NCBI RefSeq assembly: GCF_028550595.1
Contig: NZ_JAQQGN010000005.1
Location: forward strand, 1 to 64,000
DNA: 64,000 nucleotides
Source of the DNA: Luteimonas sp. BLCC-B24
GTDB lineage: Bacteria > Pseudomonadota > Gammaproteobacteria > Xanthomonadales > Xanthomonadaceae
Direction: 5' to 3'
Below are positions 16,928-27,156 of the stretch, in pieces. Position 1 is the stretch's first letter. The number at the start of each line of letters is the position of its first letter. The translations under genes were made by a program, and so were the position numbers. A model generated the notes under the pieces. The model saw nothing but the letters and a program-made list of their open reading frames with translations, was not told the origin of the DNA and did no database searches.

Positions 16928-18091
16928 TCAGACCGGTCGCCCCTGCGCCGGTACGAACGCCTCGAGGCAGGTGCGTCCGGGCCGACCGTCGATCTGCAAG
17001 CGGCCCTCCAGCGCGGCCAGACGTTCGCGCATGCCGGCGATGCCGGTGCCCGGCACCATCGCGCCACCGCGTCCGTCGTCGACGACGCGCAAGCGAACCC
17101 CGCCGCCGTCGCGTGCGAGTTCGATCCGGGCACGGCGCGCCCGCGCGTGGCGCTGCACGTTGGTCACCGCTTCACGCAACACCAGCGCGAGTGCGCTCTC
17201 GGCGTCGGGGGCGAGATCCTCGCCCAGCGCGTCCTGCGCCACGGCGACGTCGAGCTCGATGCCGTCGGTCTCCAGCAGCAGACGCGCGGCGGCGAGTTCG
17301 GCCGCGATGCGCGCGGCACGGATGCCACTGACGGCCTGGCGCATCTGCGCGAGGGCATCGCGTGCGATGTCGCCGACCTCGCCGATCTCGCGCCCGGCCG
17401 CTGCCGCGTCGCGGTCGACCAGCTTCGCCGCCAGGTCGGCCTTCAAGGCCACCATCGCCAGCGTGTGGCCGAGCAGATCGTGGAGGTCGCGCCCGATACG
17501 CTCGCGCTCGGCCACGGCCGCCAGCCGCCGCACCTCGTCGTGCGACAGCCGCAGCGCGGCGTCCTGGCTCTGCTTCATCCGTTCCACGTGCACCAGCACG
17601 CCGATGACGAGCGTGGTCACCGGCATCCACGCCAGTGCCGTCCAGGGATAGCCCAGCCACCGGGCCCAGACCACCAGCAGCAGGTTGAGCGCGGCCAGCA
17701 TCAGGAGATAGCGCCACAACGCGTTGCGGGTGACCGCGCCGAGAAACACGCACCCGAACACGAAATAGCTCAGGCCCGAGACATACCAGGGCAACAGCAC
17801 GATGCACAGCGCGATCATCGCCAGCGCGCACCACGGCGCGCGCCGCCGCGGCCACAGCAACGCGCCGCAGAACAGCGCGAGGAAGACCGGATACGACAGC
17901 AACGTCAGCAACGCCCAGCGCAGGTCGTAGCCGTACGGCGAGAACATCGGCACGACGAACACCCACACCGACCACAGCGCGTGGATCAGCTCGCCCCATG
18001 CGGGCCGGCCCTGGGCGAGGGCCAGGCCGAGCACCGAATCCGGGGCAGGCCGGTGCGCGCGTGCCCACCACGTGGCGACGTGGCGATTCAT
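16928..18091 (-). CDS. DesK-type sensor histidine kinase
   Basis: A 387-aa protein. Five or six membrane segments (about 25-165) form the sensor. A HisKA_3 phospho-acceptor helix follows, with His in ERERIGRDLHDLLGHTLAMV, then a C-terminal ATPase domain with REAVTNVQRHA (N box) and VVDDGRGG (G1 box). There is no large extracytoplasmic domain, so it senses through the membrane, as DesK and LiaS kinases do. Its ATG at 18091 overlaps the amidohydrolase stop by 4 nt. Partner: the response regulator just downstream. Confidence 0.9.
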   Translation of the reverse strand: MNRHVATWWARAHRPAPDSVLGLALAQGRPAWGELIHALWSVWVFVVPMFSPYGYDLRWALLTLLSYPVFLALFCGALLWPRRRAPWCALAMIALCIVLLPWYVSGLSYFVFGCVFLGAVTRNALWRYLLMLAALNLLLVVWARWLGYPWTALAWMPVTTLVIGVLVHVERMKQSQDAALRLSHDEVRRLAAVAERERIGRDLHDLLGHTLAMVALKADLAAKLVDRDAAAAGREIGEVGDIARDALAQMRQAVSGIRAARIAAELAAARLLLETDGIELDVAVAQDALGEDLAPDAESALALVLREAVTNVQRHARARRARIELARDGGGVRLRVVDDGRGGAMVPGTGIAGMRERLAALEGRLQIDGRPGRTCLEAFVPAQGRPV

Positions 18092-19905
18092 TCCACCGCC
18101 ACGTCGTCGAGCGCGAACTCGAATGCACCGGCCGGCACGCCCGCCGTCCATGCGATGCCGCGCACCCGGGTCAGATCGGCACCGGCGAAGTCCGCGAGCG
18201 ACAGACGCACCTGCGTCCATTCCGGACCGGCGACGAAGGCCTGCACGGCCGGCATCGCAGCGTCCGGCGCGCCGGAGAACAGCATCGCGCTGTACGTGCG
18301 CCCGTCACCGCGCACGCGGAACACCAGCGTCTCGCGTGTCGACAGATCCACCGGCTGCATCGGCTGCGCGGCCGGGAAGAACATCATGCCCGACCACGGA
18401 AACGCGAAGCCCGGTCGCACCTCGCCGCGCACCTGCAGCGCGCCGTCGACGACGGTGTGGGCGACGATCGAGGCACCGCCGGCCATCTGGTCGGTCGTCG
18501 GCGTCCAGCTGCCGAAGCGCGCGGACAGGCCGTCTTCGAAATCACTGACCCGCCCGTGCGCCGATGTGACCTCGGCCCCGGCGGCCTCCGCGGCCGGTGC
18601 GTCGAGCGCCACCGCATGCCCGTTCTTCCACACGCCGGCGATGCGCCGCGTGGCGGTGATGTCCTGCAGCGGGTCGCCGTCGACGAGCAGCAGATCGGCA
18701 CGCTGCCCGGGCGCGATGCGGCCGCGGTCGGTCAGGCCGAAGCGCTCGGCCGGCCAGGTGGTCGCCGCGGCCAGGGCCTCTTCGGGCGCCAGGCCGGCGC
18801 GCACCAGCAGGTCCAGCTCCGCGTGCAGGCTGGCGCCCTGGGCCGTGCCGGGGTTGGGCGCATCGCTGCCGGCGAGGATCGTGATGCCGGCGCCGTGCAG
18901 GCGGCGCACGCTGGCGATCGCGTCGTCCAGCCGCCGCGGGGCCGCGGGCAGCGGAAACGCCGCGTCGAGCGTGCCGCGCTGGGCGACCGAAAGACGGGGG
19001 GCGATCGCCGGATCGGCGCCGAGACGCGCCGCCTCGCCGGCGCCTGCCACCGAAGCGATCACCACCAGCGTCGGCACCACGAAGACATCGCGGCGCGCGA
19101 GCGCCTGGACCAGTCCGGGCTCGACCGGCGCATCGTCGAAGATGTGCACCAGGCCGTCGACGCCGGCCGCGACCACCGCCCGCGCACTGTCCTGCGTGGA
19201 GACGTGGGCGACGGCGAGGCGATCACGCGCGTGCGCCGCCCGTACGGCGGTCTGCACCTGGTCGGCATCGAGCGTGGGAATGCGCCGGTCGCCGTAGCCG
19301 CGCATGTCCTCGACGATGAGCTTGATGAAATCCGCACCTTCGTCGATGCGCTGCGCAGTGAACGCCTCGACATCCGTCTCGGCCGTGACCGCCGGCACCG
19401 CGAAGCCGTACTGCGTGCCGTGCCCGCCCTCGGCGGTGACCGCCGTCCCGGCCGCCCACAGGTCGGCGAGGCCCGCGTTGCCGAGGTCGTCGCGCTGCGC
19501 GCGCAGTGCAGCGAGCCGGTCGGACACGCCGTGCATGTCGAAACCGCTGGTGACGCCGAAGCGCAGCATGTCGGCCTGCGCCTCGCCCCAGGCGTGCACG
19601 TGCGCGTCGATCAGTCCGGGCAGCAGGGTGCGGCCGCGGCCGTCGATGCGGTCGATGCCGTCCGGCACGGCGACGTCCGCGTCGACCGCGGTGATGCGGC
19701 CGTCCTGCACGAGCACGGTGCCGCGTTCGATCACATCCGTGCCGTCGAAAATGCGCACGTCGCGAATCGCGAACTGCGGGCCGGCCCCGGCTCCGGGGGC
19801 CGCGTGTGCGTCCATCGCGGACGCCCCGCCCAGCAGCGTGACCAGGACGCCGGTCACGATGCTGCCCAGCACGTGCCGCCGTGCACGCGTCGTCTGTCTG
19901 TGCAT
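18088..19905 (-). CDS. Secreted metal-dependent amidohydrolase with C-terminal CIA30-like domain
   Basis: A 605-aa protein. A signal peptide (about 1-36, cut near AHAAPG) precedes an amidohydrolase barrel with metal ligands in DAHVHAWGEA, the Lys of DFIKLIVEDM, the His of VAHVSTQD and the Asp of LAGSDAPNPG. Residues about 455-605 match the CIA30-like beta-sandwich: SDFEDGLSARFGSW, TLVFRVRGDG, WTQVRLSLADF. Members hydrolyse cyclic amides or peptides; the substrate is unknown. It sits inside an ABC exporter/two-component operon and overlaps the kinase gene by 4 nt. ATG at 19905 with AAGGGAG upstream. A periplasmic hydrolase beside an exporter hints at a detoxification system (inference). Confidence 0.88.
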   Translation of the reverse strand: MHRQTTRARRHVLGSIVTGVLVTLLGGASAMDAHAAPGAGAGPQFAIRDVRIFDGTDVIERGTVLVQDGRITAVDADVAVPDGIDRIDGRGRTLLPGLIDAHVHAWGEAQADMLRFGVTSGFDMHGVSDRLAALRAQRDDLGNAGLADLWAAGTAVTAEGGHGTQYGFAVPAVTAETDVEAFTAQRIDEGADFIKLIVEDMRGYGDRRIPTLDADQVQTAVRAAHARDRLAVAHVSTQDSARAVVAAGVDGLVHIFDDAPVEPGLVQALARRDVFVVPTLVVIASVAGAGEAARLGADPAIAPRLSVAQRGTLDAAFPLPAAPRRLDDAIASVRRLHGAGITILAGSDAPNPGTAQGASLHAELDLLVRAGLAPEEALAAATTWPAERFGLTDRGRIAPGQRADLLLVDGDPLQDITATRRIAGVWKNGHAVALDAPAAEAAGAEVTSAHGRVSDFEDGLSARFGSWTPTTDQMAGGASIVAHTVVDGALQVRGEVRPGFAFPWSGMMFFPAAQPMQPVDLSTRETLVFRVRGDGRTYSAMLFSGAPDAAMPAVQAFVAGPEWTQVRLSLADFAGADLTRVRGIAWTAGVPAGAFEFALDDVAVE

Positions 19906-19950
19906 GTCCGTCTCCCTTCCGTTGATGCGCGTGTGCGGCACGCGCGGCCG

Positions 19951-20721
19951 TCAACCCGCGCGCGTGAGTCGCCGCATCGCCAGCGCGGCAGCGCCGACGC
20001 CGACCCCCGCGAGCACCCCCGCATGCGCCCAGATCGCGCCCCCGCTGCCCTGCCCCACCACCTGCAGCGCGATCTGCGCCAGATGATAAGCCGGCCACAC
20101 CGGCGCGAGCCGGGCGAACACGTCCGGCAGCATCGACAGCGGCAGCCACAACCCGGACAGGAAGGCCATCGGCAGGAACAGCAGGTTGACCCAGGCCGGC
20201 GCCGCGTTCGCGCTGGACACGCTGCCCAGCAGCAGGCCGATCGCACAGAACGGCAGCGCGCCCAGCACCGTCACCGTCCACAGCAGCGCCCACTGCGCCG
20301 CGGGCAGCGACACGCCGCCGAAAACGCTGGCCAGCAGCGCGAGCTCGAGCACGATGCAGAGCGCGAACAGCATCGCGATCAGCATCCGCGCCACCAGCCA
20401 TGCGCTCGGCGGCGCCGGCAGCGCGCGGCGCAGGGCGAAGAAGCCGCGTTCGCGATCGATCGCCAGCGTGACCGAAAAACCGAACAGGCCCGCGCCCATC
20501 GCCCCGAAAACGCCGTAGGTCGCCAGCAGGTAGCGCGCCGCCTCGGCGCTGCCGCGCGCACCGAGCAGCAGGCCGAACATCGCGTAGAACAACGCCGGGA
20601 ACACCAGCGTCGGAATGATGTACATGGGCTCGCGCAGCAGACGCAGCAGCTCGCAGCGCGTGTCGAGCAGATAGCAGCGCCACAGGGCGACGCGTGCGCC
20701 GGTGTCGATCGTCGCGTCCAT
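19951..20721 (-). CDS. ABC-2 type exporter permease
   Basis: A 256-aa inner-membrane protein with about six membrane segments, the first at IIPTLVFPALFYAMFGLLLG and the last near the C-terminus. The segment FLPMAFLSGLWLPLSMLPDV is characteristic of ABC-2 permeases. It pairs with the ATPase gene immediately upstream: the ATPase stop and this ATG share one base (TGATG). It probably exports a drug, peptide or lipid. The amidohydrolase gene follows after 45 nt. Confidence 0.88.
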   Translation of the reverse strand: MDATIDTGARVALWRCYLLDTRCELLRLLREPMYIIPTLVFPALFYAMFGLLLGARGSAEAARYLLATYGVFGAMGAGLFGFSVTLAIDRERGFFALRRALPAPPSAWLVARMLIAMLFALCIVLELALLASVFGGVSLPAAQWALLWTVTVLGALPFCAIGLLLGSVSSANAAPAWVNLLFLPMAFLSGLWLPLSMLPDVFARLAPVWPAYHLAQIALQVVGQGSGGAIWAHAGVLAGVGVGAAALAMRRLTRAG

Positions 20722-21668
20722 CAGGCGGCCTCCCGGTCCGAGGTGGGCATGGTGTCGGCGGGCGCCGTCATCGCGACGAAGGCGTCGGCGAGACCGGCAC
20801 GCTGCACGTCGAGATCCGCAAGCTGCGGGTCGGCGTCGAACAGCCGGCGCAGCACCGGCTCGGCCTGCTCCACGAGCGCGACGAGATGCCCGTGGGCGGT
20901 CTCGGCGCTGCGCACACCCGGCCAGCCCGCGACCACGTCGGCCGGCAGGTGCGTGACGCAGCGGATGCGCCGGTGCGCGACTTGGGCACGGATCGCGTCG
21001 ACCCGGCCGTCGGCACACACCCGGCCTGCATGGAGCACGACGACACGATCGGCCAGTGCCTCGGCTTCTTCCAGATAGTGCGTGGTCAGCAGGATGCCGA
21101 CGCCGTCGGCGACCAGGCTCCGGATCGCGCGCCACACCTGCCGGCGCGCGGCGATGACGAGGCCGGTGGTGGGTTCGTCGAGAAACAGCAGCTGCGGCCG
21201 TCCGCACAGCGCGAGCGCGAACTGCACCCGGCGCTGCTGTCCGCCCGAGAGCCGGCCGTACCGCCGGTCGAGCAGACCGTCGAGCCCGGCCAGCGCCACG
21301 CAATCGGCCACGCTGCGCGGCTGCGGATACCAGCTGCGCGCCAGCGCCAGCAGTTCGCCCACCTGGAGGCGCTCGGGCAGCTGCGCCTGCTGCAGCATCA
21401 CGCCCACCCGCCGACGTGCCTGCAGTTCCGTCGGCGCGCGGCCGAACAGCGTGGCCTCGCCGCTGTCGGCCGGCTGCAGCCCGAGCAGGATCTCGATGGC
21501 GGTGGTCTTGCCGGCACCGTTGACACCGAGCAGCGCGGTCACGACGCCGGGGGCGAGGGTCAGGTCCACGCCGCCCAGCGCCTGCACGGTGCCCCGGCGG
21601 CGGTGGACGTCCCGCAGCCGCGCGAGCGGTTGCGGGTGGGCATCGGGACGGGATGTGGCTGGATGCAT
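20721..21668 (-). CDS. ABC transporter ATP-binding protein (ABC-2/DrrA type)
   Basis: A 315-aa ATPase: Walker A GVNGAGKTTA, signature GRLSGGQQRR, Walker B LLFLDEPTTGL, then TTHYLEEAEAL. The C-terminal about 90 residues are an accessory domain, as in DrrA-type drug exporters. First gene of the unit ATPase-permease-amidohydrolase-kinase-regulator. The 232-nt gap to the divergent MacA-like gene must hold its promoter. The D-loop region reads TTGLVIAARR instead of the usual TTGLDPxxR, so the conserved Asp is replaced by Val. Confidence 0.9.
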   Translation of the reverse strand: MHPATSRPDAHPQPLARLRDVHRRRGTVQALGGVDLTLAPGVVTALLGVNGAGKTTAIEILLGLQPADSGEATLFGRAPTELQARRRVGVMLQQAQLPERLQVGELLALARSWYPQPRSVADCVALAGLDGLLDRRYGRLSGGQQRRVQFALALCGRPQLLFLDEPTTGLVIAARRQVWRAIRSLVADGVGILLTTHYLEEAEALADRVVVLHAGRVCADGRVDAIRAQVAHRRIRCVTHLPADVVAGWPGVRSAETAHGHLVALVEQAEPVLRRLFDADPQLADLDVQRAGLADAFVAMTAPADTMPTSDREAA

Positions 21669-21900
21669 ATCGGGTCCTCCGTGTGTGGCGGCCAGTGTCG
21701 GCAGGCGTGCGCGGCCCGGGCAGTCGCGGGTGTCATTGCGCTGGGGTGACAGTCGTCAGATGACCCCCGAAGCGGATGCGCGCAGACTGGCCCTCACCCG
21801 GCCGGCGCCGGCCGACGAAGTTGACTTCCGGCAGGTTGGATCGCCCGCAGCGCACGGTCACACTCGTGCCCGTTGTCCCGTCCTGCTCGACATGGAACCC

Positions 21901-23142
21901 ATGAACACCAAGGCCGACCTGCTCAACGAACTCCGCATCGACCGGAAGGCGCCGCCCGAACCGCCGCGGCGGCGCGGCCTGTGGCTCGTGCTCGCAGGCG
22001 TCGTGCTGCTGCTCGTGCTGGTGGCCGGCTGGGCGCTGCTGGGACGCGACGGCGGCGTCGAGGTGCGTACCGCGCCGGTCGTCGCCCTCGGGGCCGGCGG
22101 CGCGAACGCCTCGGTGCTCGATGCCACCGGCTACGTCGTCGCCCGTCGCACTGCGACGGTGTCGGCGAAGATCACCGGCCGCGTGCGCGAGGTGCGGATC
22201 GAGGAAGGCCAGCGCGTCGAGGCGGGTGACGTCATGGCCACACTCGATCCGATCGATGCCGACGCGCAGCGCGCGCTCTCGGCCTCGCAGCTGGCCGCCG
22301 CGCGCAGCCAGACCGGCAGCGTGCAGGCGCAGCTGGCCCAGGCCGAGGCCGATGCGGCGCGGCTGGCGTCGCTGGTCGACCAGCAGCTGGTCTCGCGCGC
22401 CCAGTACGACCAGGCCGTCGCCCAGCGCGACGCGCTGCGCGCGCAGCTGGTCACCGCGCAGCGCAACGCGCGCGTGGCGGCGGATTCGCTCGCGATCGCG
22501 GATCTCGGTGTCGACAACACGGTGGTGCGCGCGCCGTTCTCCGGCGTGGTCACCGCCAAGGCCGCGCAGCCGGGCGAGATCGTCTCGCCGCTGTCGGCCG
22601 GTGGCGGTTTCACCCGCACCGGCATCGGCACGATCGTCGACATGGATTCGCTCGAGATCGAAGTGGACGTCGGCGAAGCCTTCATCGGCCGCGTGCAGCC
22701 GAAGATGCCGGTCGAGGCGACGCTCAACGCCTATCCGGACTGGAAGATTCCCGCCGAGGTCATCGCGATCATTCCCGCCGCCGACCGCGGCAAGGCGACG
22801 GTGAAGGTACGCATCGCGATCAAGGAAAAGGACGCGCGCATCGTGCCCGACATGGGCGTGCGGGTGAGCTTCCTGGAGGCGCCGAAGGCCGAAGCCGCCG
22901 AACAACCGCGCGGCGTGCGCGTGCCCGGCGCGGCCATCGTGCAGCGCGACGGCGCCGAAGTCGCCTTCGTCCTCGGCGAGGACAACACGGTCGCGCAACG
23001 CGCGCTCGAGACCGGCATCGCGCTCGGCAACGACCGCCAGGTGCTGTCGGGCGTCACCGCCGGCGAGACCGTCGTGCTCGACCCGCCCGACACGCTGGCC
23101 GACGGCGCGAGGGTGCGCATGGCCGACACCGCCGGCCGCTGA
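21901..23142 (+). CDS. HlyD/MacA-like periplasmic adaptor protein
   Basis: A 413-aa membrane-fusion protein. Membrane anchor at about 29-49 (GLWLVLAGVVLLLVLVAGWA); lipoyl halves around ATVSAKITGRVREVRI and VVRAPFSGVVTAKAAQPGE; a coiled-coil hairpin (about 120-200) between them; then beta-barrel and membrane-proximal domains. It bridges an inner-membrane ABC transporter to an outer-membrane channel. An alternative ATG at 21892 adds MEP. It heads a plus-strand unit with one ATPase and two permeases. No outer-membrane channel gene is in the window. Confidence 0.88.
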   Translation: MNTKADLLNELRIDRKAPPEPPRRRGLWLVLAGVVLLLVLVAGWALLGRDGGVEVRTAPVVALGAGGANASVLDATGYVVARRTATVSAKITGRVREVRIEEGQRVEAGDVMATLDPIDADAQRALSASQLAAARSQTGSVQAQLAQAEADAARLASLVDQQLVSRAQYDQAVAQRDALRAQLVTAQRNARVAADSLAIADLGVDNTVVRAPFSGVVTAKAAQPGEIVSPLSAGGGFTRTGIGTIVDMDSLEIEVDVGEAFIGRVQPKMPVEATLNAYPDWKIPAEVIAIIPAADRGKATVKVRIAIKEKDARIVPDMGVRVSFLEAPKAEAAEQPRGVRVPGAAIVQRDGAEVAFVLGEDNTVAQRALETGIALGNDRQVLSGVTAGETVVLDPPDTLADGARVRMADTAGR

Positions 23143-23182
23143 ATCCACACATCCACCGAGCAGCATCCATCCGGAGTGCGCC

Positions 23183-23875
<693 letters not shown>

Positions 23876-23900
23876 CCCGCCGCAATCCGGAGACGGCACG

Positions 23901-25058
23901 ATGAAATACCTGTCGCTGGTGTGGGCCCAGCTGTTCCGCAGCAAGACGCGCACGCTGCTGACGCTGTTGTCGGTGGTGGCGGCGTTCCTGCTGTTCGGCA
24001 TGCTCGACTCGGTACGCGTGGCGTTCAACTCGGGCGGCAGCGTCGACGGCGCCAACCGGCTGATCGTCGCCTCGCGGCTGTCGATCACCCAGTCGCTGCC
24101 GGTGCGCCTGCAGGCGGAGATCGAGGCGATCCCCGGCGTGCAGCAGGTGACGTACGCGATGTGGTTCGGCGGCATCTACCAGGACCAGCGCAATTTCTTT
24201 CCGAACTTCTCGGTCGCGCCGAATTTCTTCGACGTCTACGGCGAGTACGAGGTGCCGCCCGACCAACTGCGGGCCTTCCGCGACACGCGCGCCGGCGCGG
24301 CCGTCGGCGAGGCGCTGGCGAAGAAGTTCGGCTGGAAGATCGGCGACACGATTCCGCTGCAGGCGACGATCTTCCCGCGCGGCGGCAGCAACGACTGGCC
24401 GCTGGAGCTCAAGGCGATCTTCCGCGTCAAGGACCGCAGCAACGTCGGCGCCGAGAACCAGCTGATGATGAACTGGGCCTACTTCGACGAGTCCAACGAC
24501 TACATCAAGAACCAGGTCAGCTGGTTCACCGTGCAGCTGGCGAACGCCGACCAGGCATCGCGCGTGGCCCAGGCCATCGATGCGCTCTCGGCCAACTCCG
24601 ACCGCGAGACCAAGTCGCAGACCGAGTCGGCGTTCCAGCAGGCCTTCGCCAAGCAGTTCGCCGACATCGGCCTGATCGTCACCGCGATCATGGGCGCGGT
24701 GTTCTTCACCCTGCTGCTGCTCACCGGCAACACGATGGCGCAGGCGGTGCGCGAGCGCATTCCCGAACTGGCCACGCTCAAGACGCTGGGCTTCAGCGAT
24801 GCGACGGTGCTGGTGCTGGTGATGGTGGAATCGGTGCTGCTGGTGGTGATCGGCGGCCTGGTCGGCCTGGGCCTGGCGTCGGCGATCATGCCCGGCGTCA
24901 GCGCGGCCAGCGGCGGCGTGATCGCCCTGCCCACGGTGCCGGCGCAGACCTGGCTGATCGGGCTGGCGCTGATGATCGGCATCGGCATCGTCGTCGGCGT
25001 GCTGCCGGCGCTGCGCGCGCAGCGGCTGAAGATCGTCGACGCGCTGGCGGGGCGCTGA
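23901..25058 (+). CDS. MacB/FtsX-type ABC permease (first of two)
   Basis: A 385-aa permease in the four-segment layout: one membrane helix near the N-terminus (about 15-35), a periplasmic domain (about 45-245), then three helices (about 255-280, 305-335, 345-370). The motif [17 protein letters not shown] is the usual FtsX coupling segment. Ribosome binding site CCGGAG. It probably forms a heterodimer with the next permease. Confidence 0.9.
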   Translation: MKYLSLVWAQLFRSKTRTLLTLLSVVAAFLLFGMLDSVRVAFNSGGSVDGANRLIVASRLSITQSLPVRLQAEIEAIPGVQQVTYAMWFGGIYQDQRNFFPNFSVAPNFFDVYGEYEVPPDQLRAFRDTRAGAAVGEALAKKFGWKIGDTIPLQATIFPRGGSNDWPLELKAIFRVKDRSNVGAENQLMMNWAYFDESNDYIKNQVSWFTVQLANADQASRVAQAIDALSANSDRETKSQTESAFQQAFAKQFADIGLIVTAIMGAVFFTLLLLTGNTMAQAVRERIPELATLKTLGFSDATVLVLVMVESVLLVVIGGLVGLGLASAIMPGVSAASGGVIALPTVPAQTWLIGLALMIGIGIVVGVLPALRAQRLKIVDALAGR

Positions 25059-25112
25059 CGCCATGACCCTGCGCATTTCCTTCCGTGGCACGACGAACCG
25101 GATCGGACCGAC

Positions 25113-26423
25113 ATGAAAAGCCCGTGGCTCTGGAATCTGCTGTCGATCGTCGCGCTGATCGTCGGACTCGTGGTGTGGGTGCTGCTGCCCTGGTACGGCG
25201 TGCTGGCGATCGCGGTCCTCATCGCCCTGTGGCTGGTGCTCACGCGCGGCGGCCGCCTGGCGCTTGCGGCGGCGCGCATCGGGATCGGCAGCCTGCCCCA
25301 GCGCTGGGGCGCATCGTCGGTGATCGTGGTCGGCATCGCCGGCGTGGTCGGTGTGCTGGTGGCGATGCTGGCGATGGGTGAAGGCTTCAAGGCGACACTC
25401 GACAGCACCGGCGACGACACCTCGGCCATCGTGCTGCGCGGCGGCTCGCAGGCGGAAACCAATTCGGTGATCACCCGCGACCAGGTGCCACTGATCGGCA
25501 CGCTGGCCGGCATCGCGCGGGATGCCCAGGGCCGTCCGCTGCTGTCGCCGGAGCTGTCGCAGGTGGTCAATCTGCCGTCGAGATCCGACGGCAGCGACGT
25601 CAACGCGCAATTCCGCGGCGTGGGCGAGGCGGCCTGGGCGGTGCGCGAGCGCGTGCGGGTGATCGAAGGCCGGCGGTTCTCCCCGGGCCTGCGCGAGATC
25701 GTCGTCGGACAGGGGGCACGCGGCCAGTTCCGCGGGCTCGACGTCGGCAGCACGCTCAACCTCGGCAACCAGCAGTGGACGGTCGTCGGCGTGTTCGCCT
25801 CGGGCGATGCGCACGACTCCGAACTGTGGACCGATGCCGAGACCCTGGCCTCGACCTACAACCGCAGCGCCTACCAGTCGATCACGGTGCGCACCGAGGG
25901 CACGGCCGGCTTCGCCGCGTTCAAGGCTGCGATGGATGCCGACCAGCGCCTGAAACTCGACGTCTCGACGACGCGCGCCTACTACGCCAGGCAGTCCGGC
26001 CAGCTCGCCACGCTGATCAACGTGCTGGGCACGGTGATCGGCGCGATCATGGCGGTGGGCGCGGTATTCGGCGCGCTCAATACGATGTATGCGGCGGTGG
26101 CGGGCCGCGCGCGCGAGATCGCGACGATGCGCGCGATCGGCTTCCGTGGCCTGCCGGTGGTGGTGGCCGTGATGCTCGAGACGATGCTGCTCGCGCTGCT
26201 CGGCGGCCTGCTCGGTGGACTGCTCGCGTGGAGCATCTTCAACGGTTACAGCGTCAGCACGCTGGGCAGCAACTTCAGCCAGGTGGTGTTCCAGTTCAAG
26301 GTATCGCCGGAGCTGCTGTGGAACGGGCTGAAGTGGGCGCTGGGCATCGGCCTCGTCGGCGGTCTGTTCCCGGCCCTGCGCGCGGCGCGTCTGCCGGTCA
26401 CCGCGGCCCTGCGCGCGACATGA
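25113..26423 (+). CDS. MacB/FtsX-type ABC permease (second of two)
   Basis: A 436-aa permease with an extra pair of N-terminal hydrophobic stretches (about 8-45) before the FtsX-like layout: helix at about 68-88, periplasmic domain to about 300, and three C-terminal helices. The coupling segment reads RAREIATMRAIGFRG. Differing lengths suggest an asymmetric heterodimer with the previous gene. Its stop overlaps the next small gene by 4 nt. Confidence 0.9.
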   Translation: MKSPWLWNLLSIVALIVGLVVWVLLPWYGVLAIAVLIALWLVLTRGGRLALAAARIGIGSLPQRWGASSVIVVGIAGVVGVLVAMLAMGEGFKATLDSTGDDTSAIVLRGGSQAETNSVITRDQVPLIGTLAGIARDAQGRPLLSPELSQVVNLPSRSDGSDVNAQFRGVGEAAWAVRERVRVIEGRRFSPGLREIVVGQGARGQFRGLDVGSTLNLGNQQWTVVGVFASGDAHDSELWTDAETLASTYNRSAYQSITVRTEGTAGFAAFKAAMDADQRLKLDVSTTRAYYARQSGQLATLINVLGTVIGAIMAVGAVFGALNTMYAAVAGRAREIATMRAIGFRGLPVVVAVMLETMLLALLGGLLGGLLAWSIFNGYSVSTLGSNFSQVVFQFKVSPELLWNGLKWALGIGLVGGLFPALRAARLPVTAALRAT

Positions 26424-26728
26424 GCGGCGCAGCGCCCGAGACCCTGTCGAACGCCGAGATCGCGCGCGAGATCCAGGCGCTGCAGGCGCGTGCCTTCGAG
26501 CGTTACGAAGACGCCGCGCTGCAGGCCGAGGCCGATCCCGCGCGGTCCGAGGCCATCTACGCCCGCGCCGAACGCGAGACCGCGCCGTGGATCGCCCGCG
26601 CGACCGCGCTCAACGACGAACGTGTGGCCCGCTACCGCCGCCGCGCGCAGCGCTGGCGCAGGGCCGCGCTGTCGGTGGGGATCGTAGGCGCGTGCGTCGT
26701 GGTCTGGATGCTGTCGCGCACGGCCTGA
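26420..26728 (+). CDS. Small coiled protein with C-terminal membrane anchor, coupled to the exporter
   Basis: A 102-aa protein. A long charged helix (about 10-75, rich in Ala, Glu and Arg) is followed by one membrane segment, ALSVGIVGACVVVWMLS. ATG overlaps the permease stop (ATGA), so it is translated with the exporter and may be an accessory tail-anchored subunit. No family was recognised. Confidence 0.6.
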   Translation: MSGAAPETLSNAEIAREIQALQARAFERYEDAALQAEADPARSEAIYARAERETAPWIARATALNDERVARYRRRAQRWRRAALSVGIVGACVVVWMLSRTA

Positions 26729-27156
26729 GCATCCCGTGGCGCGCGCGCATCGGACGCGTGCGATTTCGCGGACAGCCCATCGCGCCTGCCCCCCGCTGCA
26801 GCGAGGCAGCCCGACATGCGATGCCCGGTCCGCGCCCCGGGCGACCGGGCGCGGGCGTCACCGCAGGCGCGGGCTTGCGCGCGAGCGCATGCCCGACAGG
26901 GCGATCGGACGCGACGCAAGGTGCGTCCACCGCCTCGCGCACCGGCGCACGGCCCCACACGGTGGCATCGACCGACGCCGCGACGCGATGGCGCACGGAT
27001 GACGACGGGCCCTGCCCTCCCGCCATCCGCGAACGGGCGCGCGCGCGACGAGATGCGCGCACTGTCACGGGATGCGGCAACACCTCGCCGATCCCGCATC
27101 GCGGCGGACGCCCCGGCGCCTTCCGCCGCCGTGATCGCTCGGATCACCCGACGCCA
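26729..27156. other. 428-nt intergenic region between convergent units
   Basis: Very G+C-rich spacer between the exporter unit and the convergent mobA-like gene. Open frames on both strands look like composition artefacts (Arg- and Ala-rich, no motifs). No clear hairpin terminator with a T-tract, RNA gene or repeat was found. Confidence 0.5.

Noticed and set aside
26729..27156. Small genes in the G+C-rich spacers 26729-27156, 31876-32301 and 56549-57123
   Set aside because: Candidate frames overlap one another on both strands, are Arg/Ala/Pro-rich and lack start signals; they look like composition effects.
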